Assembly: GCA_019009955.1 (NCBI GenBank)
Contig: CM032229.1
Location: forward strand, 195,028,501 to 195,092,500
From: Riptortus pedestris
Taxonomy: Eukaryota > Arthropoda > Insecta > Hemiptera > Alydidae
Reading direction: 5' to 3'
Length of the DNA: 64,000 nt
A model generated the notes under the pieces. That model had not been told where the DNA came from, ran no database searches, and saw nothing but the letters and a program-made list of their open reading frames with translations. Position numbers and translations under genes: made by a program. Positions 23,620-36,249 of the stretch are shown here, in pieces; position 1 is the first letter of the stretch; each line of letters begins with the position of its first letter.

Positions 23620-26600
23620 ATTCCGGTTACAAGAAAAAGTCGATTCTGATCAAATTATTATTAGAATGTCAGGTTGGAATCACGATTGCTGAATTAGCTA
23701 ACGCACTTAAAACAACTTTAGAATAAAGACTTTTCAGGAAGGAAGAATATTATAAAAAGAAAAATACCAACGAGTGGTAGGTGTATTGAGGAAATAGTAT
23801 TTTTCATTTCGATTTGATGTGTAAAAAAAATCGTTTGATATTTTCTTTTACTGATTATACCAAGAGTGTAGGTTTTCTCAAGGAACGCAAATGGTAAATA
23901 TAAATACAACAGTAAACAAACTTTGTCTAATAAAGAAAAGAAATAGATTAAGGCTCTATAGGTCTGGAGCAGAAAATACCTTTGGATTTCGGAATGGTTA
24001 AATAAAATCTGTCGGATCTAAATGATTTGATTGTTAGTCGGAGGAAGGCTGAAGAAGGCGGTTGTCTGAAGCAGTATTTCCAGTTTGGGGACCGGAAAGG
24101 ATATGCAGGCTGGCTAATGCACGACTGTTCCTTCCTCAAGGAAGTCAATTAATGGCTGCAATTATCGTCCAACTCGACTGAAAACATGCAGCAGTTAACA
24201 TTGATGAGCAACCTGACCGGAAAATTATTCACTCATTATGCACATTTTATTCACGAGGCTCCTGCTTGTACAATCTATCAATCTATGTTATACCAATTAC
24301 AGATGCATTCCAATCATCAAATAGAATTTTATAGAGTTCAACTATTTTCGTTTATAATGTTGCTTCAGTCTGGTGAAATAATAAACTTAGTCAAAGATCA
24401 CGAGTTATTTTGCCAAGTAATTATATCTAGGATTGATAATGTATTCAAAATGAACTCTGGATGGTGATGAGCCATTCTGAAAATAAAAGACACTTATGAT
24501 GAACTGAGTGTAAGAATATTACTACTGATGTTATTTCAGATTATTATAATGCATATTAAATCTAATGTACATATAAAAATACAGATATATGGAGCAAAAG
24601 GGAATGTAGAAAGTGAAAACTGAATTAATGCTTTGTATGAAAACAACCTCAACAAGCTCGCTGCAGCAGAATTCTGCAAATTTCTGAAATCTCTTGAGAC
24701 CTAATAAGTTTGTTTGAGACTTGCTCTGCTGAGAAGTATGAATGCCAAGGAGGACCTGCTGTGGATGTTAACACTTGCAGAAAGAATAGCAAACTTTTCT
24801 CAAAAATCGTATACGGTATTCTTTGATGACATTCTACAAGCTGAGAATAGCTTGACGGATTTGCCAAGTATTGTGGCACTGTCTTTGTAACGACAAATAC
24901 TCCGAGCGAGCAGGGTTGGGAGACCACTCGTTTAAGGAACTTTACAACTTGTTACTCAGGAAGGAAAGTCAAGCCATAATATGTGCAAGGATATGAATGG
25001 AAAGAAGCGGCACGAGATGAAAGGGACGACAATAGAATTCCAGAATCATGTTTCCATTCAAGTATAATTTAGTGAGAGCAGTTAGCTAATCATCTCATTA
25101 TCCAAAATATTCTTGTCAATGCCAACTCCCATTTCAGTTTGCAATATTAAAGGCCAGCTTTCTACAAACTCATTATTATCATGTTTCACTATATCACCGC
25201 TTACATATATAAGATCATCTAGATCACAGAGAAGTAGAAACATTTCTGTCAAAAGAAAGGATTTAGAGGTCTCAGCTCAGCTGTCTTTATTATCTTATGT
25301 GTAATAGGATACATTTCGCTCTCCTGGGCATTAACAATGCTTTAAAATTATTCCTCAGAGTCAATACAAGAATAAATGTCGAGGCGAGAATACAGAAACT
25401 GCGATGCCAATAGAAGCTGCCATGTTTAGGGATCAGATATTGCCCGCCAAATTGCCACTTGGTTTAAGGCTGATTGTAATAAGCAGTTTTTTTTTTATTC
25501 TACTGTGAAGATTTATTCTTATATTGACTCGGAGGAATAATTTTAAAGCGTGCTTTGGAGGGAGAAACGTCACTTACTACAAAAAAAGGTTAATGAAGAA
25601 AGCTGAGCTAAGACCTGAAGGTCATTTCTTGTGCATCAAATATGTTAATTGCATCCTCAGTAAGGATTAGATGCAAAAATATTTTATCTTTTGTGAAAAT
25701 TGACCAAAATTGTATGGTAAATTATTTAATGTATTTTAAAACAAGCAATTATAGCTAATATCAAACAGCTCATTCAAGCAAGCGACTCAAGATATCTTTT
25801 GAATGTCTGAGACAGTAAGTCTTCACTCAGGAAATTTGTATTTCAATATTTTGTTTTGTTTATAATTGATTTTTGAGTAGGTTTGAATGCGAATATGGAG
25901 TACAAGGCGGATTTCTCTTTGCAGGTTGTTGCTTTAGCAATTCGCTCTTTCCTCTAGAAGTGGCCAAGGTGTGCTATTAGCGTATCATTGATGAAGTAGA
26001 ACCAATAATGTGCAACCTCATCCGATATTGAGGCGTGGTTGGGAGTTGTCGATGAGATGGCTTTACCACCAATCTCCGAGTTATTTCCTCTGTCAGCTGT
26101 GGTTATCCACTCTCATCCATTAGCAAACCGCAATCTCCAAGTCTTCCGTTCGGCGGGAACATCAAAAACGGTATTTTCGCATTGAGGAACAGCTGATTCC
26201 AGACTCTTGTTATACGAATGGATTAATACACTCGTATATGAAGGAATAAAACTGAGGATTTCGAAGAGAAGGTGATTGGCGATGTTTACTATATATTGTA
26301 AATGGATATTCCCAAATAAATATGTTCCAGCCGCATCAGCATTTTTACGTCAGATGTCACGTGGCCAGCTTGCCGTATTCTAGGTATAGACAGACTTAAG
26401 ATGGCAACTCCTCTATTAGACTCGCTACTCTACTACCCTCCCATATTCAGCGGCAACTGGATGAAAACATAAATGTCCAGCCATTGAGTTGGCTCGGGGC
26501 CATAACTAAAGAAAATCTTGAGTGAGTCCACAGTTAGAACTGGGCTCCTCTTATAAAGTAATACAGTATATATATATATATATATTAGGGTGCAACTGCA

Positions 26601-27465
26601 TATGCAATCAGGTGCAAGCCTGTACTGTGGGACTGTGTGATGCCTGTTGTCAGAGAAACATGTGCTATGACGTAAGATAAATGTCGCCCGCCATAAGTGC
26701 AGGAAAGTGTATCGGTCATGTAAATGAAAGGAAAGGTGATTAACTTCACTTTTCGTGCTCCTTCCGTGTTTTCATTGTTCTATTCTATTGTAAAAGGAGC
26801 ATTGTTTGCGCGCCAAAAGCAGCCTATTCTGGAGGGAAAACCAGCAGCATGTGGCTAAATGTATTTAGTACACAGGGACATAGAACTATTTGGAATATCA
26901 CACAATATATATCTCAAATCAGGTAATTATATTAAAAAATGAAAAATTGGAAATCATAAGTTCAATTTTATGACGTTTAATTTGCCTTTCATAGGTTAAA
27001 AATTCGCTTGTTTTGGCTAACGAATGTTATTTAGTCAGGTTTTTTTTTTTTTTGAAACTAAACATAGTTTCAAATGTAAAAAAAACAAAACATTTTTTTC
27101 GTAAATTACTGAGTCATGAAAATACTTAAAAGCTCTTAAAAAAATGTTTGGAGGTTTTGATGATTGCCAATTTTAATTATAATATATCTTAATGGATTAA
27201 ATACCTCTGTAAGGAGGGACCGTTATTTTATTTGAGATGGAAGAAATTTACAGTTAGGATTTTAAATATAGCTCAATTACTTTTGTCAATTTTTGTATAT
27301 AAATGTATGGTAGTATATAGTGCCTACCTTGTACATTGTTGCTATATGGCCAGTCTCTGCTCCAACGTGAATGTGTGCTAGGAGCATCTGGTATTGCTGT
27401 ATATAGTGTTCCCCCACCCTTCTACACCACCCCTTTCACCAACCCCCAACCATTAAACATTATTA
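23620..27465. other. Intergenic, nothing recognised
   Basis: About 3.8 kb upstream of the cuticle-like gene with only short open frames (63-93 codons) lacking domains. A short AT microsatellite lies near 26569-26586. The GCTCAGTAAGGAT..AGATGCAAA type sequence near 25650-25680 recurs at 42285-42310, hinting at a decayed repeat. Regulatory sequence for the gene may lie here but is not identifiable. Confidence 0.45.
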
Positions 27466-27594
27466 GCAGATTTCCCTTAAGAGAAATCAGCTATTGAGGT
27501 TCTACTCATGATGGGATTTTCGAAAAATGTCTTCAAACCTCCATCGATCCTACCATAGAGATAACGAAAATGAGATCTGTTCAAAATTTTCAAA

Positions 27595-27632
<38 letters not shown>

Positions 27633-28490
27633 GTGTGTTAAGCTCTTGCGGTCACAATTTGAGTATGATAGCTACTATACTCGATATTAAAACGTTTTAT
27701 GTAAAAATAAAGATGTAGTTCGTTAACGGCTGAAATCCCACCATTGAGAAAGGGATTTAGATGGGGAATTTCGAAAATTAATTAATGTCTTGGTTATTAT
27801 GCGTTGAAGTGTTAGAATCGATTCGTTGCGTCGAGTTGTTACATTGTTGATAGAATCGATCTTATTGAAAATGGAATGTTCTAGATATGTTTTAATATTC
27901 ACATTTTCTTTATTTTGAATATTAACCGAGATTAGTTTAATCATGTTAATTCTGGGTCGTCAGTAAAGGCCCACTCCTACTCATGTCATTAATAATAAGC
28001 TGTTACATCATAGACCGCCTCATTACAGACCAAATATGGTTTTCATTGAACTATTAATTTGTCAGGCAAATTCAAATACGTCACCAATTAAGATTTTTCG
28101 TTCTTTACTCGAAAATATTTGTTTGATCTCTACCATACTCGATATTTAGCCATTTCAGTCAACACTAGATCATATTTGTTATTAGTTGAAATATGACGTG
28201 GAATAGTAGAGATTGGAAAATTCAAAATAAGTCCGTAATTATGAGACGGATATTAAAATATTATAGAGCCGGTCATGTTATACTATTGACCTTTTACAAT
28301 TGTTGTTCTATGCGTTTTTTTTGTAAATCATGTACTAAGCCAGTTATTTGTACTTGCTTTGTGCGTTTTGAACCCCCCCCCCCCCACATTCAAACTATTG
28401 GGTTTTTACAATTAAATAGAGAATATGTGTTAAGATGTGATCACAAGTGTGCCATACCAGCACGTGGCTAACCGGACGCCTGACGGACTT
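27466..28490 (+). mobile_element. Family A, near full-length copy with GT microsatellite
   Basis: Starts TAGCAGATTTCCCTTAAGAG. It has a GT tract at 27597-27640 where other copies have AT, then GCTCTTGCGGTCACAATT, the long interior, a poly-C run near 28374-28386, and a diverged 3' end (CACGTGGCTAACCGGACGCC then TGACGGACTT). The 92-codon open stretch at 28193-28471 lies wholly inside the element and is not a gene. Confidence 0.8.
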
Positions 28491-28945
28491 CGTTTACAAT
28501 TTTTTAGAAATATTTACATTCCACTGAGAGGATATCTTGTCCGAAAATTATTGTATAAATCAATATAAAAATTTGACCAATTTTGCTTGTCACATACACA
28601 AGGCTATCGGTAAGTTCAACTTAAGAACTGAGCTGTGCATATTTGCGTAAATGAGTGGGACTCGTTGATAGAGGTGAAGTGGAATGCTGATCTAGTAGAA
28701 TAGTTATCGACATACCTTGTTCATATCAGTAGAGTAGTGTTGAGTGTTGAGGTGTGTACTATCGAAGGGGTGAGGCAGCTGCCTTATATACTCCCATCCC
28801 CACCCCTCTCGCAGCCCTCTCACTGCCACATCCTAAGCCCCTCTTATCAATATCATTATCAATCGCTACTAAACAGACAGGCACAACCTAACACCGAGAC
28901 ACGTACGATTAAGGGATTTAATTATTTTTGCTATTTATCGGATGA
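28491..28945. other. Intergenic, nothing recognised
   Basis: Short open frames only. Possibly the 5' remainder of the retrotransposon scrap that follows. Confidence 0.4.
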
Positions 28946-29275
28946 TAATTGAACGATGTGGGTTCGACGACAAGAATTACATTGGACGTGAAAACGACGT
29001 GGACAAACTCGCCAAACATGCAACCCAGAAACAATCTTCTCACTTATACTCTTCAACTTGTTTTTGACCCTACCAGACTTACATTAGCAAATACTACAAA
29101 CATCATTAAAGGAATTGCAAAAATGTTGGCATAGAGCAACAGAAAATTGCCTGCGAGGAATAAAGCCTTGTATAAGGGAGTGACCATCCACCAGACGTGA
29201 CAATAGACGAGACCAAGTTGTACTAACGAGACTTAGGATAGGACACTCACATTTAACCCACTCATAGCTCATGGT
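28946..29275 (+). pseudogene. Non-LTR retrotransposon RNase H / C-terminal remnant
   Basis: Plus-strand frames give GRENDVDKLAKHATQ, matching the GNExADxLAK end of retrotransposon RNase H domains. Further on come CLRGIKPCIRE, stop, PSTRRDNRRDQVVLTRLRIG and HSHLTHS. The LTRLRIGHxxLTH run is the usual Jockey-type sequence ahead of the C-terminal zinc finger. At least two in-frame stops (TGA in place of Trp, TAG) and a frame change show it is dead. The opposite-strand 62-codon open frame here is a shadow. Confidence 0.75.
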
Positions 29276-29284
29276 TTATTACAT

Positions 29285-29731
<447 letters not shown>

Positions 29732-29939
29732 CCTTGTTGAAGTAAGCCTACAGGAAGGGAGTTTATTAACCACACGTCCCGTACAACAATTTGTACATAA
29801 AGTGTGATTGATACATAACATTTTATTTAACTCTGAATAAAATAAAATATTTGTAAAATAAAATTATTTACAACAGAAAGTAAAAGAAAAAAGAAAAGCA
29901 GTAACAAATTTGGGATTCAATGATGAATAATTAATTGAT

Positions 29940-30345
29940 TTAAATGTATTTCAGTTTTAAATAGTTCAGGTAGTAATACATTTCTCCAGCAAATTGTTTT
30001 AATTGTTTATTGTGTTTATAATATAAAGGTTTTTCCTCAACAGACCAATTATAATGTCGGCATTTTAATTGGGTTTTAAAGTTTTCTCTTTGGTCCGTTA
30101 GTAGTCTGGAGTCATAGAGCAAGTGTCTGTAAGTCTGTTCAGTAGTAAAGTCGCAGTAACAGTTTGGTTGATCTGTTAGACCAAAACGATTAAAATAAGA
30201 GTTTCTTGTTCCATGTCCTGTAAATAATTGTGTCACATAATAGTCTGTTGATATTAATTTTTGTCCTAAGTACTCCTTAATGTCTGGAATAAATAGTTTT
30301 AGATGTTCCATTTCTGTTGCTGTGTATTAATTATGTCAGTAAATA
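29940..30345 (-). pseudogene. LINE C-terminal region
   Basis: A 123-codon open frame (30311-29940) reads TQLFTGHGTRNSYFNRFGLT, then NCYCD and TYRHLLYDS. The LxTGHGxxxxYFxRFxLxxxxxCxCG..ExxxHLLxxC pattern is the C-terminal RT-associated zinc finger. The final cysteine is replaced (YDS), so decay is likely. It is out of frame with the RNase H part upstream. Confidence 0.8.
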
Positions 30346-30915
30346 ATTGTGTTTTTGTTAGTTTGCTGTAGCATTCTGGAATTTTTTGACGCTGATTTGA
30401 AGTGTATGTGTATATTATTTTGTTTAAGTCTCGTAAGTAACTGTCTGATTTTGTCTGCCCAAGGATCATGAATTGTATAATTCTGAAGTGATTGTAAAGA
30501 ATTGTGGCTATCAGTGTAAATGTGGATGTGTGTTGAAGGTTGTTCGTTGTCTATGTACAGTAAACTATTTAAGATTGCAATTTTTTCTGCCTGACTATTG
30601 GTACACAGTTTTCCAAGTCTGAATTTTTGTATTTCTATTAGTTCATCTCTTTTAAAAACTACAAAAGCACAACCGACTCGGGTTTGATCCTTACTGCCAT
30701 CAGTATAAATGCTTATTTCGGCTTTATTGTAGGGATTTAAACAAATACTTGGATATAACGACGGATGGAGCCAGTCCTTATAATGGATATCTCTTTCTAT
30801 TTCTTCAGGCAGTTCGAGTTGGCTGTTGAGGTTTTCAAAAGAGAGAATTGAGTTACGTACTGCTTTGCAATCAGATCTATTTTTTATTAATTTACCTAAT
30901 ACACATGCTGCGTCA
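30340..30915 (-). pseudogene. LINE RNase H domain
   Basis: Minus-strand frame shows the three acidic catalytic positions: SIYTDGSKDQTRVGCAFVVF (Asp), CTNSQAEKIAILNSLLYI (Glu) and HIYTDSHNSLQSLQ (Asp). The domain is open from about 30915 and ends near 30340, but lies in a different frame from the RT segment upstream (shift near 30910) and from the zinc-finger region downstream. It would degrade RNA in RNA/DNA hybrids in an intact element. Confidence 0.85.
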
Positions 30916-32500
30916 TAAGATAGTGTTTATAACCTTTTATTATTTTTAGGGCCATCAATCTTTGTACTCTCTGTAGTTTTTTCAAATTGTATTGTCTGTT
31001 TAGTCCATGATGCCAGATGTTTAGTCCGTATGTCAAAGCGGGTAAAATAGCTCCTTTATACATTATATGCAATGCTTGAGATGGGAGTCCCCATTTCAAT
31101 TTTGAAACATACGAGAGGTTATGTATAAGTCTAATCAGTTTGTTTTGTAGTTGGTCAATATGTGTGTTCCATTTTAATTTTTCATCAAAAATTACTTCCA
31201 GATATTTTAATGTAGTTACCCTATTTATTTGTTGGCCTTGAATGCATGTGGTAAGAAGAGGAATTGATCGTTTTTTATAAAAAATAATATAATTACATTT
31301 GTTAGTATTAAATTGGAGTTTGTGCTCTTTTGCCCACAAGACAGTAATGCAGTTAATTATAATAATTAATACTTGAATTTCTGTAAATAATTTGGATTTT
31401 ATCAGAATAATGTATGTCATCTGCAAAAGCTGTGATTTCTGTGTTACGAGGTAATTCATTTCATTTTTCATTGCGGAGTACCTAAAGTTTCTGTTTTGTG
31501 AGTTGTAATTGTTGGTTCTGAAAGAAATCTCGAACTAGTTTATATAAATTAAGAGGGCAATTTAGTCTACGTAAGGCCAGTAAGATTGAGGGCCACCAAG
31601 CGTTATCAAATGCTCCTTTTATATCTAATGATATTAGAACAGTATGATTACCGACGTTCAATGCTTCTTCAATAAATGTATACGTTTTCTGAAGGGCATC
31701 TGTGCTAGATGTTTGGGGCGTAAATCCAAATTGATTTGGTTGCATTAACGAATGAGAGTACAAAAAGTGTGATAATCTTCTATAAAGTATCTTTTCCAGT
31801 ACCTTTCCAGCTGCAGGGATTAGTGATATGGGACGTACAGAGGAGGCAGTACAATTAGGTCTTTCTGGTTTATTAATAAATATTAATTTTGACTATTTCC
31901 ATTTATCAGGAAAAGTTCATTTTTTAAAACAGCTTTGTACATATATTTAATAAATTTTGGAAATATATTAAATCTTGCTTATATATAACACCCGTATTCC
32001 CGTAAATTCCAGGTGACTTATTTATTTTTAGGTTGTTTATAATGTCAGTGATTTCTGTGTCAGTTAAAGGCAAGTCATTCTGAGTTTCTGGTTTTACGAG
32101 TGCATCTAATCTAAATTGTTTATGTTGGTCATTGTCTGCACTTTGGCCATCACTTTTTATCTGTGTATTCAATAGATATTCATAAGTATCTGTAATCGAG
32201 GACGTGTATGATCCATCATCTTTTATTAAGGTATTTAATGAAAATTGGTTTTTTAGTTTTCCTGCAGGAAATTTGTAAGTCGATCCCCATATTTGGCTGG
32301 GATGTATATTGCTACAATAATGCTTCCAAGAATTTAATTTGTTTTTACGTATGGTTTGTTTATAGAGCTGTCTATGTTTTAAATACATTTCTTTTCTTGT
32401 TATTCGTAAAGTTTCATCATTTTTAGTATACTGATAAAGTTTACAAAGTTTATTAGTTTGCTTCCTTAAATTGCTTAAGTTATCATCTCACCTTGGTGCC
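30896..32500 (-). pseudogene. LINE reverse transcriptase
   Basis: The pre-RT segment (32388-31924) ends ITDIINNLKINKSPGIYGNT, the KxKxPG motif. Next comes RPISLIPAAGKVLEKILYRR in a shifted frame near 31850-31780. Then the frame at 31763-31482 gives QPNQFGFTPQTSSTDAL and SLDIKGAFDNAWWPSIL (motif A). The catalytic FADD lies near 31418-31429 in TAFADDI, out of frame with the following thumb segment WGLPSQALHIMYKGAILPAL (31250-30900). There are at least three frameshifts, so the gene is inactive as written. Confidence 0.88.
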
Positions 32501-32836
32501 GTTAATTTTTACTAATTTTAAAAGATTTTTTACATGCTTTTGTCAAAGTAGTCGAAACATTACCTATAATACTCTACAAATTATTAGTTCTTACGTACTC
32601 GGTAAGTGCATAGTCCAAGTTACCAGTGATATTAAACTCTTTGGATACAAGTTCTATGAGTGTTGAATCAACATTTTACCAATCGTTCATTCTGTATTTT
32701 GTAAGTTAAATCGTAGCGATTTAAAATGTTTTGCTTTTGTTCCGTCATTAATAAGTCAAATGATAGAGAATTAAATGGTCAGAGAAATTTTCCTAAGTTT
32801 CGATTTTCCAATTGGTTAAATAACTTATTAAATTAA

Positions 32837-33802
32837 CCCTAGTATTACCGACCTCTCCCAGGTCGCATGGATTACCAAGGGGGGGGGGGCTCCTCGAGCC
32901 CACAACCTTTAAAACCTTTTATTTTGGTTCTATAATTTTTTTAAAATTTTTATTTCTATTGGATTATGTTAATGAACGTTTCTTATGACACCTGTTGAAA
33001 AAAAAAATTAAATACAAAAATAAAAATAAATTAAAAAAAAAAGTTCGGATGGGGAAAAAAGGATGACTTTAAATTAAATGTAATTTTATTCTACTGGAGG
33101 AACATATCTAAACATTGTTAGAATAAAAAGTTATCTATATCTAAGTTATTATAACATTATAATAGAATAATAATTTAAGAAAATCTAATTATCAGATTCG
33201 TAATGCAATTATCGGTGCTTTTGCACAATAATTTTTTTTCCGAGTGTTTATCCAGGATGCAGCATGGACTAACTGTTCCCCTAGTTGGGAACAACCTAGA
33301 AAATCTTCTCTTTTCTAAAAAAGTACCTATCAGGAGCAATAATTATAACCATCTCAGTAATATATTTTTATATGAAAAAAAATTATATGGGGATAAAATA
33401 TTTTTTTTTTGAGAAAAAAAAAACTTGAGAAGGTTTGTGTAAGTTAAAATTACATCAAAGTAATTATTATTTGAGCAATATAATTAATAACACTTGAATT
33501 ACTAGTTAAAAGTAGTATTAAATATCAGTGGGCTCGAGGAGCCCCCCCCCCTTGGTACTTAAGTGTATAACTACCCCTTGCATTACCAAGGAGGGGGGGG
33601 GGGCTCCTCGAGCCCATACGTCAAAAAAATTTTTCACAACATAGAAATTTTTTTATTTAATTTTATTGTTATGCCCTCACTCTAGGATGTTTTTCTGAGG
33701 GATACATAAAATATCAAAAATATCCCATTAAAATTGGGTGATAGGGAACAAAAACAAAAAGTTGTGGGCTCGAGGAGCCCCCCCCCCTTGGTAGTTCTAG
33801 GG
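32837..33802. mobile_element. piggyBac-type MITE, 966 bp
   Basis: Ends are CCCTAGTATTACCGA and (read inward from the right) CCCTAGAACTACCAA. TTAA flanks both sides at 32833-32836 and 33803-33806. The TTAA target and CCCTAG ends are the hallmark of piggyBac elements. Removing the element with one TTAA rejoins the retrotransposon endonuclease frame (ALSSFN|LISYLTNWKIE). Internally it has two inverted-repeat modules (about 32872-33557 and 33586-33793), each bounded by a G-run then CTCCTCGAGCCCA. The 69-codon open stretch inside is not transposase. Confidence 0.92.
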
Positions 33803-33806
33803 TTAA

Positions 33807-33880
33807 AAGAAGATAATGCCAAATCAATATTGCTACACCCTCGAGGTCCAGCAAAGGTTGGAAGGGCTTAAGGGAAATGT
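33807..33880 (-). pseudogene. LINE endonuclease fragment upstream of the MITE
   Basis: Minus-strand frame reads LPTFAGPRGCSNIDLALSSF, fitting the [S/T]xIDLxLSS segment of APE endonucleases just before the SDHxxI motif. It continues on the other side of the MITE at 32832-32740 (NWKIET, stop, ENFSDHLILYHLTY). Confidence 0.75.
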
Positions 33881-33954
33881 CCTAATATACAACACGGACT
33901 ATGGTAACAAAAGGAATCCGGATACGAACGAACCAAATATCGCTGCGAATCCCT

Positions 33955-33982
33955 ATTAGCAATTTCCCTTAAGGGCAATCAG

Positions 33983-34062
<80 letters not shown>

Positions 34063-34512
34063 CTGTTAACGCTTTAGGGGTCGCAATTTTTGCTTGATCG
34101 ATATTTAAACGTTTTATGTAAAAATAAAGATCAAGTTCGTTAATAGCTGAAATCGGACTAGTGGGAGGGGGGTTTAGAGGGGGGATTTTCGAAATATCTC
34201 CGTGACTATACGTCGTATCGAAAAATTGAGTAGAACCATTCTTAGTGCAAATTAAATTTTCTATAAATATTGTTATATACATTTATTCTCTATCTTCAAT
34301 ATTAACCAAGATATTTGCATTTATAATAGTTGTGTGCATGTAACGGACAAGATGAGATCGGCTAATTCGGTCCTAGTCGTGGGTTTCCGACAGCTATTGT
34401 AGTTCGGCCGTTTCTTTAACTGTGTGGTTCTCGTCAAATTTTGTGAATTGTAAAACATCATGTTGGAAATCTGCTTAGTATACGCAGCCCCCGCGTGATA
34501 GACTTTTTTTAC
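33955..34512 (+). mobile_element. Family A, copy with internal deletion at the microsatellite
   Basis: Starts TAGCAATTTCCCTTAAGGGC, then AATCAGC passes directly into an AT tract (33983-34059). About 90 bases of the normal 5' segment are missing. After the tract come TTTGTCTGTTAACGCTTTAG, the usual interior, GGAAATCTGCTTAGTATACG, the hairpin and GATAGACTTTTTT. The overlapping 99-codon minus-strand open frame is not a gene. Confidence 0.85.
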
Positions 34513-34729
34513 GGCATTACCTAATATTACATTGCCAAGAGGGTTCGTCGTCCATCAAATATAACCCCATTTCATGTCCATTCTGACACTGACTTGTAAC
34601 GGGCCACAATCCTTTTGATTGAAGAAAATAAACAGCTTCTTCTTAAGTTATGACTAAATCCCAAATTAATAAACAGTCATTTGTTCCCTGATAACATTTA
34701 TTTGTAGAGGAGCAACCGCAACTCGAAAA

Positions 34730-34779
34730 TGTCTGTCGATCATGCACAGGAGATGACGAAAATGAGCTACGTACAAATT

Positions 34780-34830
<51 letters not shown>
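34730..34830 (+). mobile_element. Family A, 5' fragment ending in an AT tract
   Basis: Contains GTCTGTCGATCATGCACAGG and AGATGACGAAAATGAGCTAC, then an AT microsatellite (34784-34827). Beyond the tract no family A sequence follows. Confidence 0.65.
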
Positions 34831-34959
34831 GTCCTATTCTATCTAATTGCTTGAAGAGAATAGACTGGCTAATCAGATACCTCCCGGCAATAATCAGATA
34901 CCTCCCGCAGCTTTCTCTAAAGCATGCAAAAGGTTTATTATATTATAAGTCTAAAAGTA

Positions 34960-35330
34960 TAAGTTTATATATTATATTAGCTAAAGTGCCAGGCGTAGCT
35001 CGCTATATCTTAGTAATAAGAGTGTTTGTCTTGTAAGGGTTCACTATGTGCATGAGTTTTGTATTCCCCCCCCCCCCGTCACCTGTGTATGTTTCTATTT
35101 CTTCAAAACATCATAGACTATATAACTCATAACCATGGATTGTATTCAGTACCCGAAACCAGTCCAAAGCACAACTATGGTAGCTAGTACATAATAACCA
35201 ATATGAAACATATCCTTTTGTATGTCTGCAAAGTTAACATTATATTCATAATGGGACATATTATGTTCAGTGAAGTATAATATAATAATATAGTATTTTT
35301 ATTTAGAACATTTGCAAGAGAAAGAAAAGA
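34960..35330 (+). repeat. Family C dispersed repeat, copy 1
   Basis: Sequence such as CCAGTCCAAAGCACAACTAT, TCCTTTTGTATGTCTGCAAA and TTCATAATGGGACATATTAT recurs at 45740-45960. A poly-C run lies near 35067-35078. The 85-codon frame at 34779-35036 is accidental. Confidence 0.65.
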
Positions 35331-35576
35331 AAAAATTCTTGAAATATGTGGACAACACATAGAGAACCTGGACTATGTAGTCAGTCTGCCTGTTGCGTTG
35401 AGCCGATTCATTCATGCTTATATACATGTACAAAGGGCTAAGGCAGGCAATATTTAATTATTGTACTCATCATATGCCAAAGAAAATGGCATCGGAATAC
35501 AACAGATTTTCGTCAACATGACATTAATACTCCTATTCAAGGGTCTTTATTCAAGGCCGAAACCTGAATAACAACA

Positions 35577-35700
35577 TTTATAGAACATTAAATTTGCAAT
35601 AAGATAGGTTCTATACAATTTTTTGATCATACGCCTAATAACGGAGATATTAAGAATTTTTGAAGTTTCGTTCTCCATCCCTCACCCTCCCCCCCCCCAT
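35577..35700 (-). mobile_element. Family A, interior fragment
   Basis: Contains TTTGCAATAAGATAGGTTCT, ATAACGGAGATATT and the C-rich tract near 35690, all from the family A interior in inverted orientation. Confidence 0.65.
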
Positions 35701-35781
35701 ATCCCGCCAGTTGCTAGTCCTCTGCTAGCTCAGTTGATGATCATTTTGCTACAATTTAATAAAATAATAATTGCATCTAAT

Positions 35782-35947
35782 CTTAAGGGAAATCAGCTAT
35801 TGAGGTCGGACTCATGACGCGATTTTCTAAAATCTAGCTAGTTCGGCCGTTTCCGTAGCTGTTCGGCTCTCACGAAATTTCTCTAATGTAAAACTTCACG
35901 ATGGAAATCTGCTTAGACAACGCAGTCCTGTTGTGACGGAATTTTTT
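35782..35947 (+). mobile_element. Family A, minimal copy with only the two ends
   Basis: The first 50 bases (CTTAAGGGAAATCAGCTATT to GACGCGATTTTCTAAA) are joined to the last 115 (TAGTTCGGCCGTTTCCGTAG, ATGGAAATCTGCTTAGACAA, then a mutated hairpin and GACGGAATTTTTT). It lacks the microsatellite and the whole interior. Confidence 0.75.
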
Positions 35948-36204
35948 AAGTATTTCAGGCAAAACCAGGATCTAAAGGCCTCAAACTAAGCAATGTTTAT
36001 TAGCTTTTCCTCTGGCTAGCATTTCGCCCTCCGCCCATTAAAACTACAGAAAAATGACTCCTCCTAGTTACTGTTATACAGAAGAAGAAAAAAAAACTCA
36101 TAATATAATCAGCCTTAAAAACCAAGTCGTAATATGTCACCAATATCTATTCTTTAACTAAAATAATAATTATAATATATTAATAATATAACAAAATATT
36201 TTAT

Positions 36205-36209
36205 GCAAG

Positions 36210-36249
<40 letters not shown>

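Larger units (their letters stand above)
29860..33955 (-). mobile_element. APE-type non-LTR retrotransposon, 5'-truncated, split by a MITE
   Basis: Reading on the minus strand, the order is: end of an apurinic-type endonuclease (33880-32740, interrupted by the MITE at 32837-33802), reverse transcriptase (32400-30920), RNase H (about 30915-30340) and a C-terminal zinc-finger-like region (30311-29940). This EN-RT-RNH order is found in R1/I/LOA-type LINEs; the clade is not certain. Several frameshifts break the reading frame, but most catalytic residues remain. An AT-rich tail with TAAAATAA-type runs lies near 29830-29870. The 5' end is missing; a family A copy begins at 33955. Confidence 0.88.
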
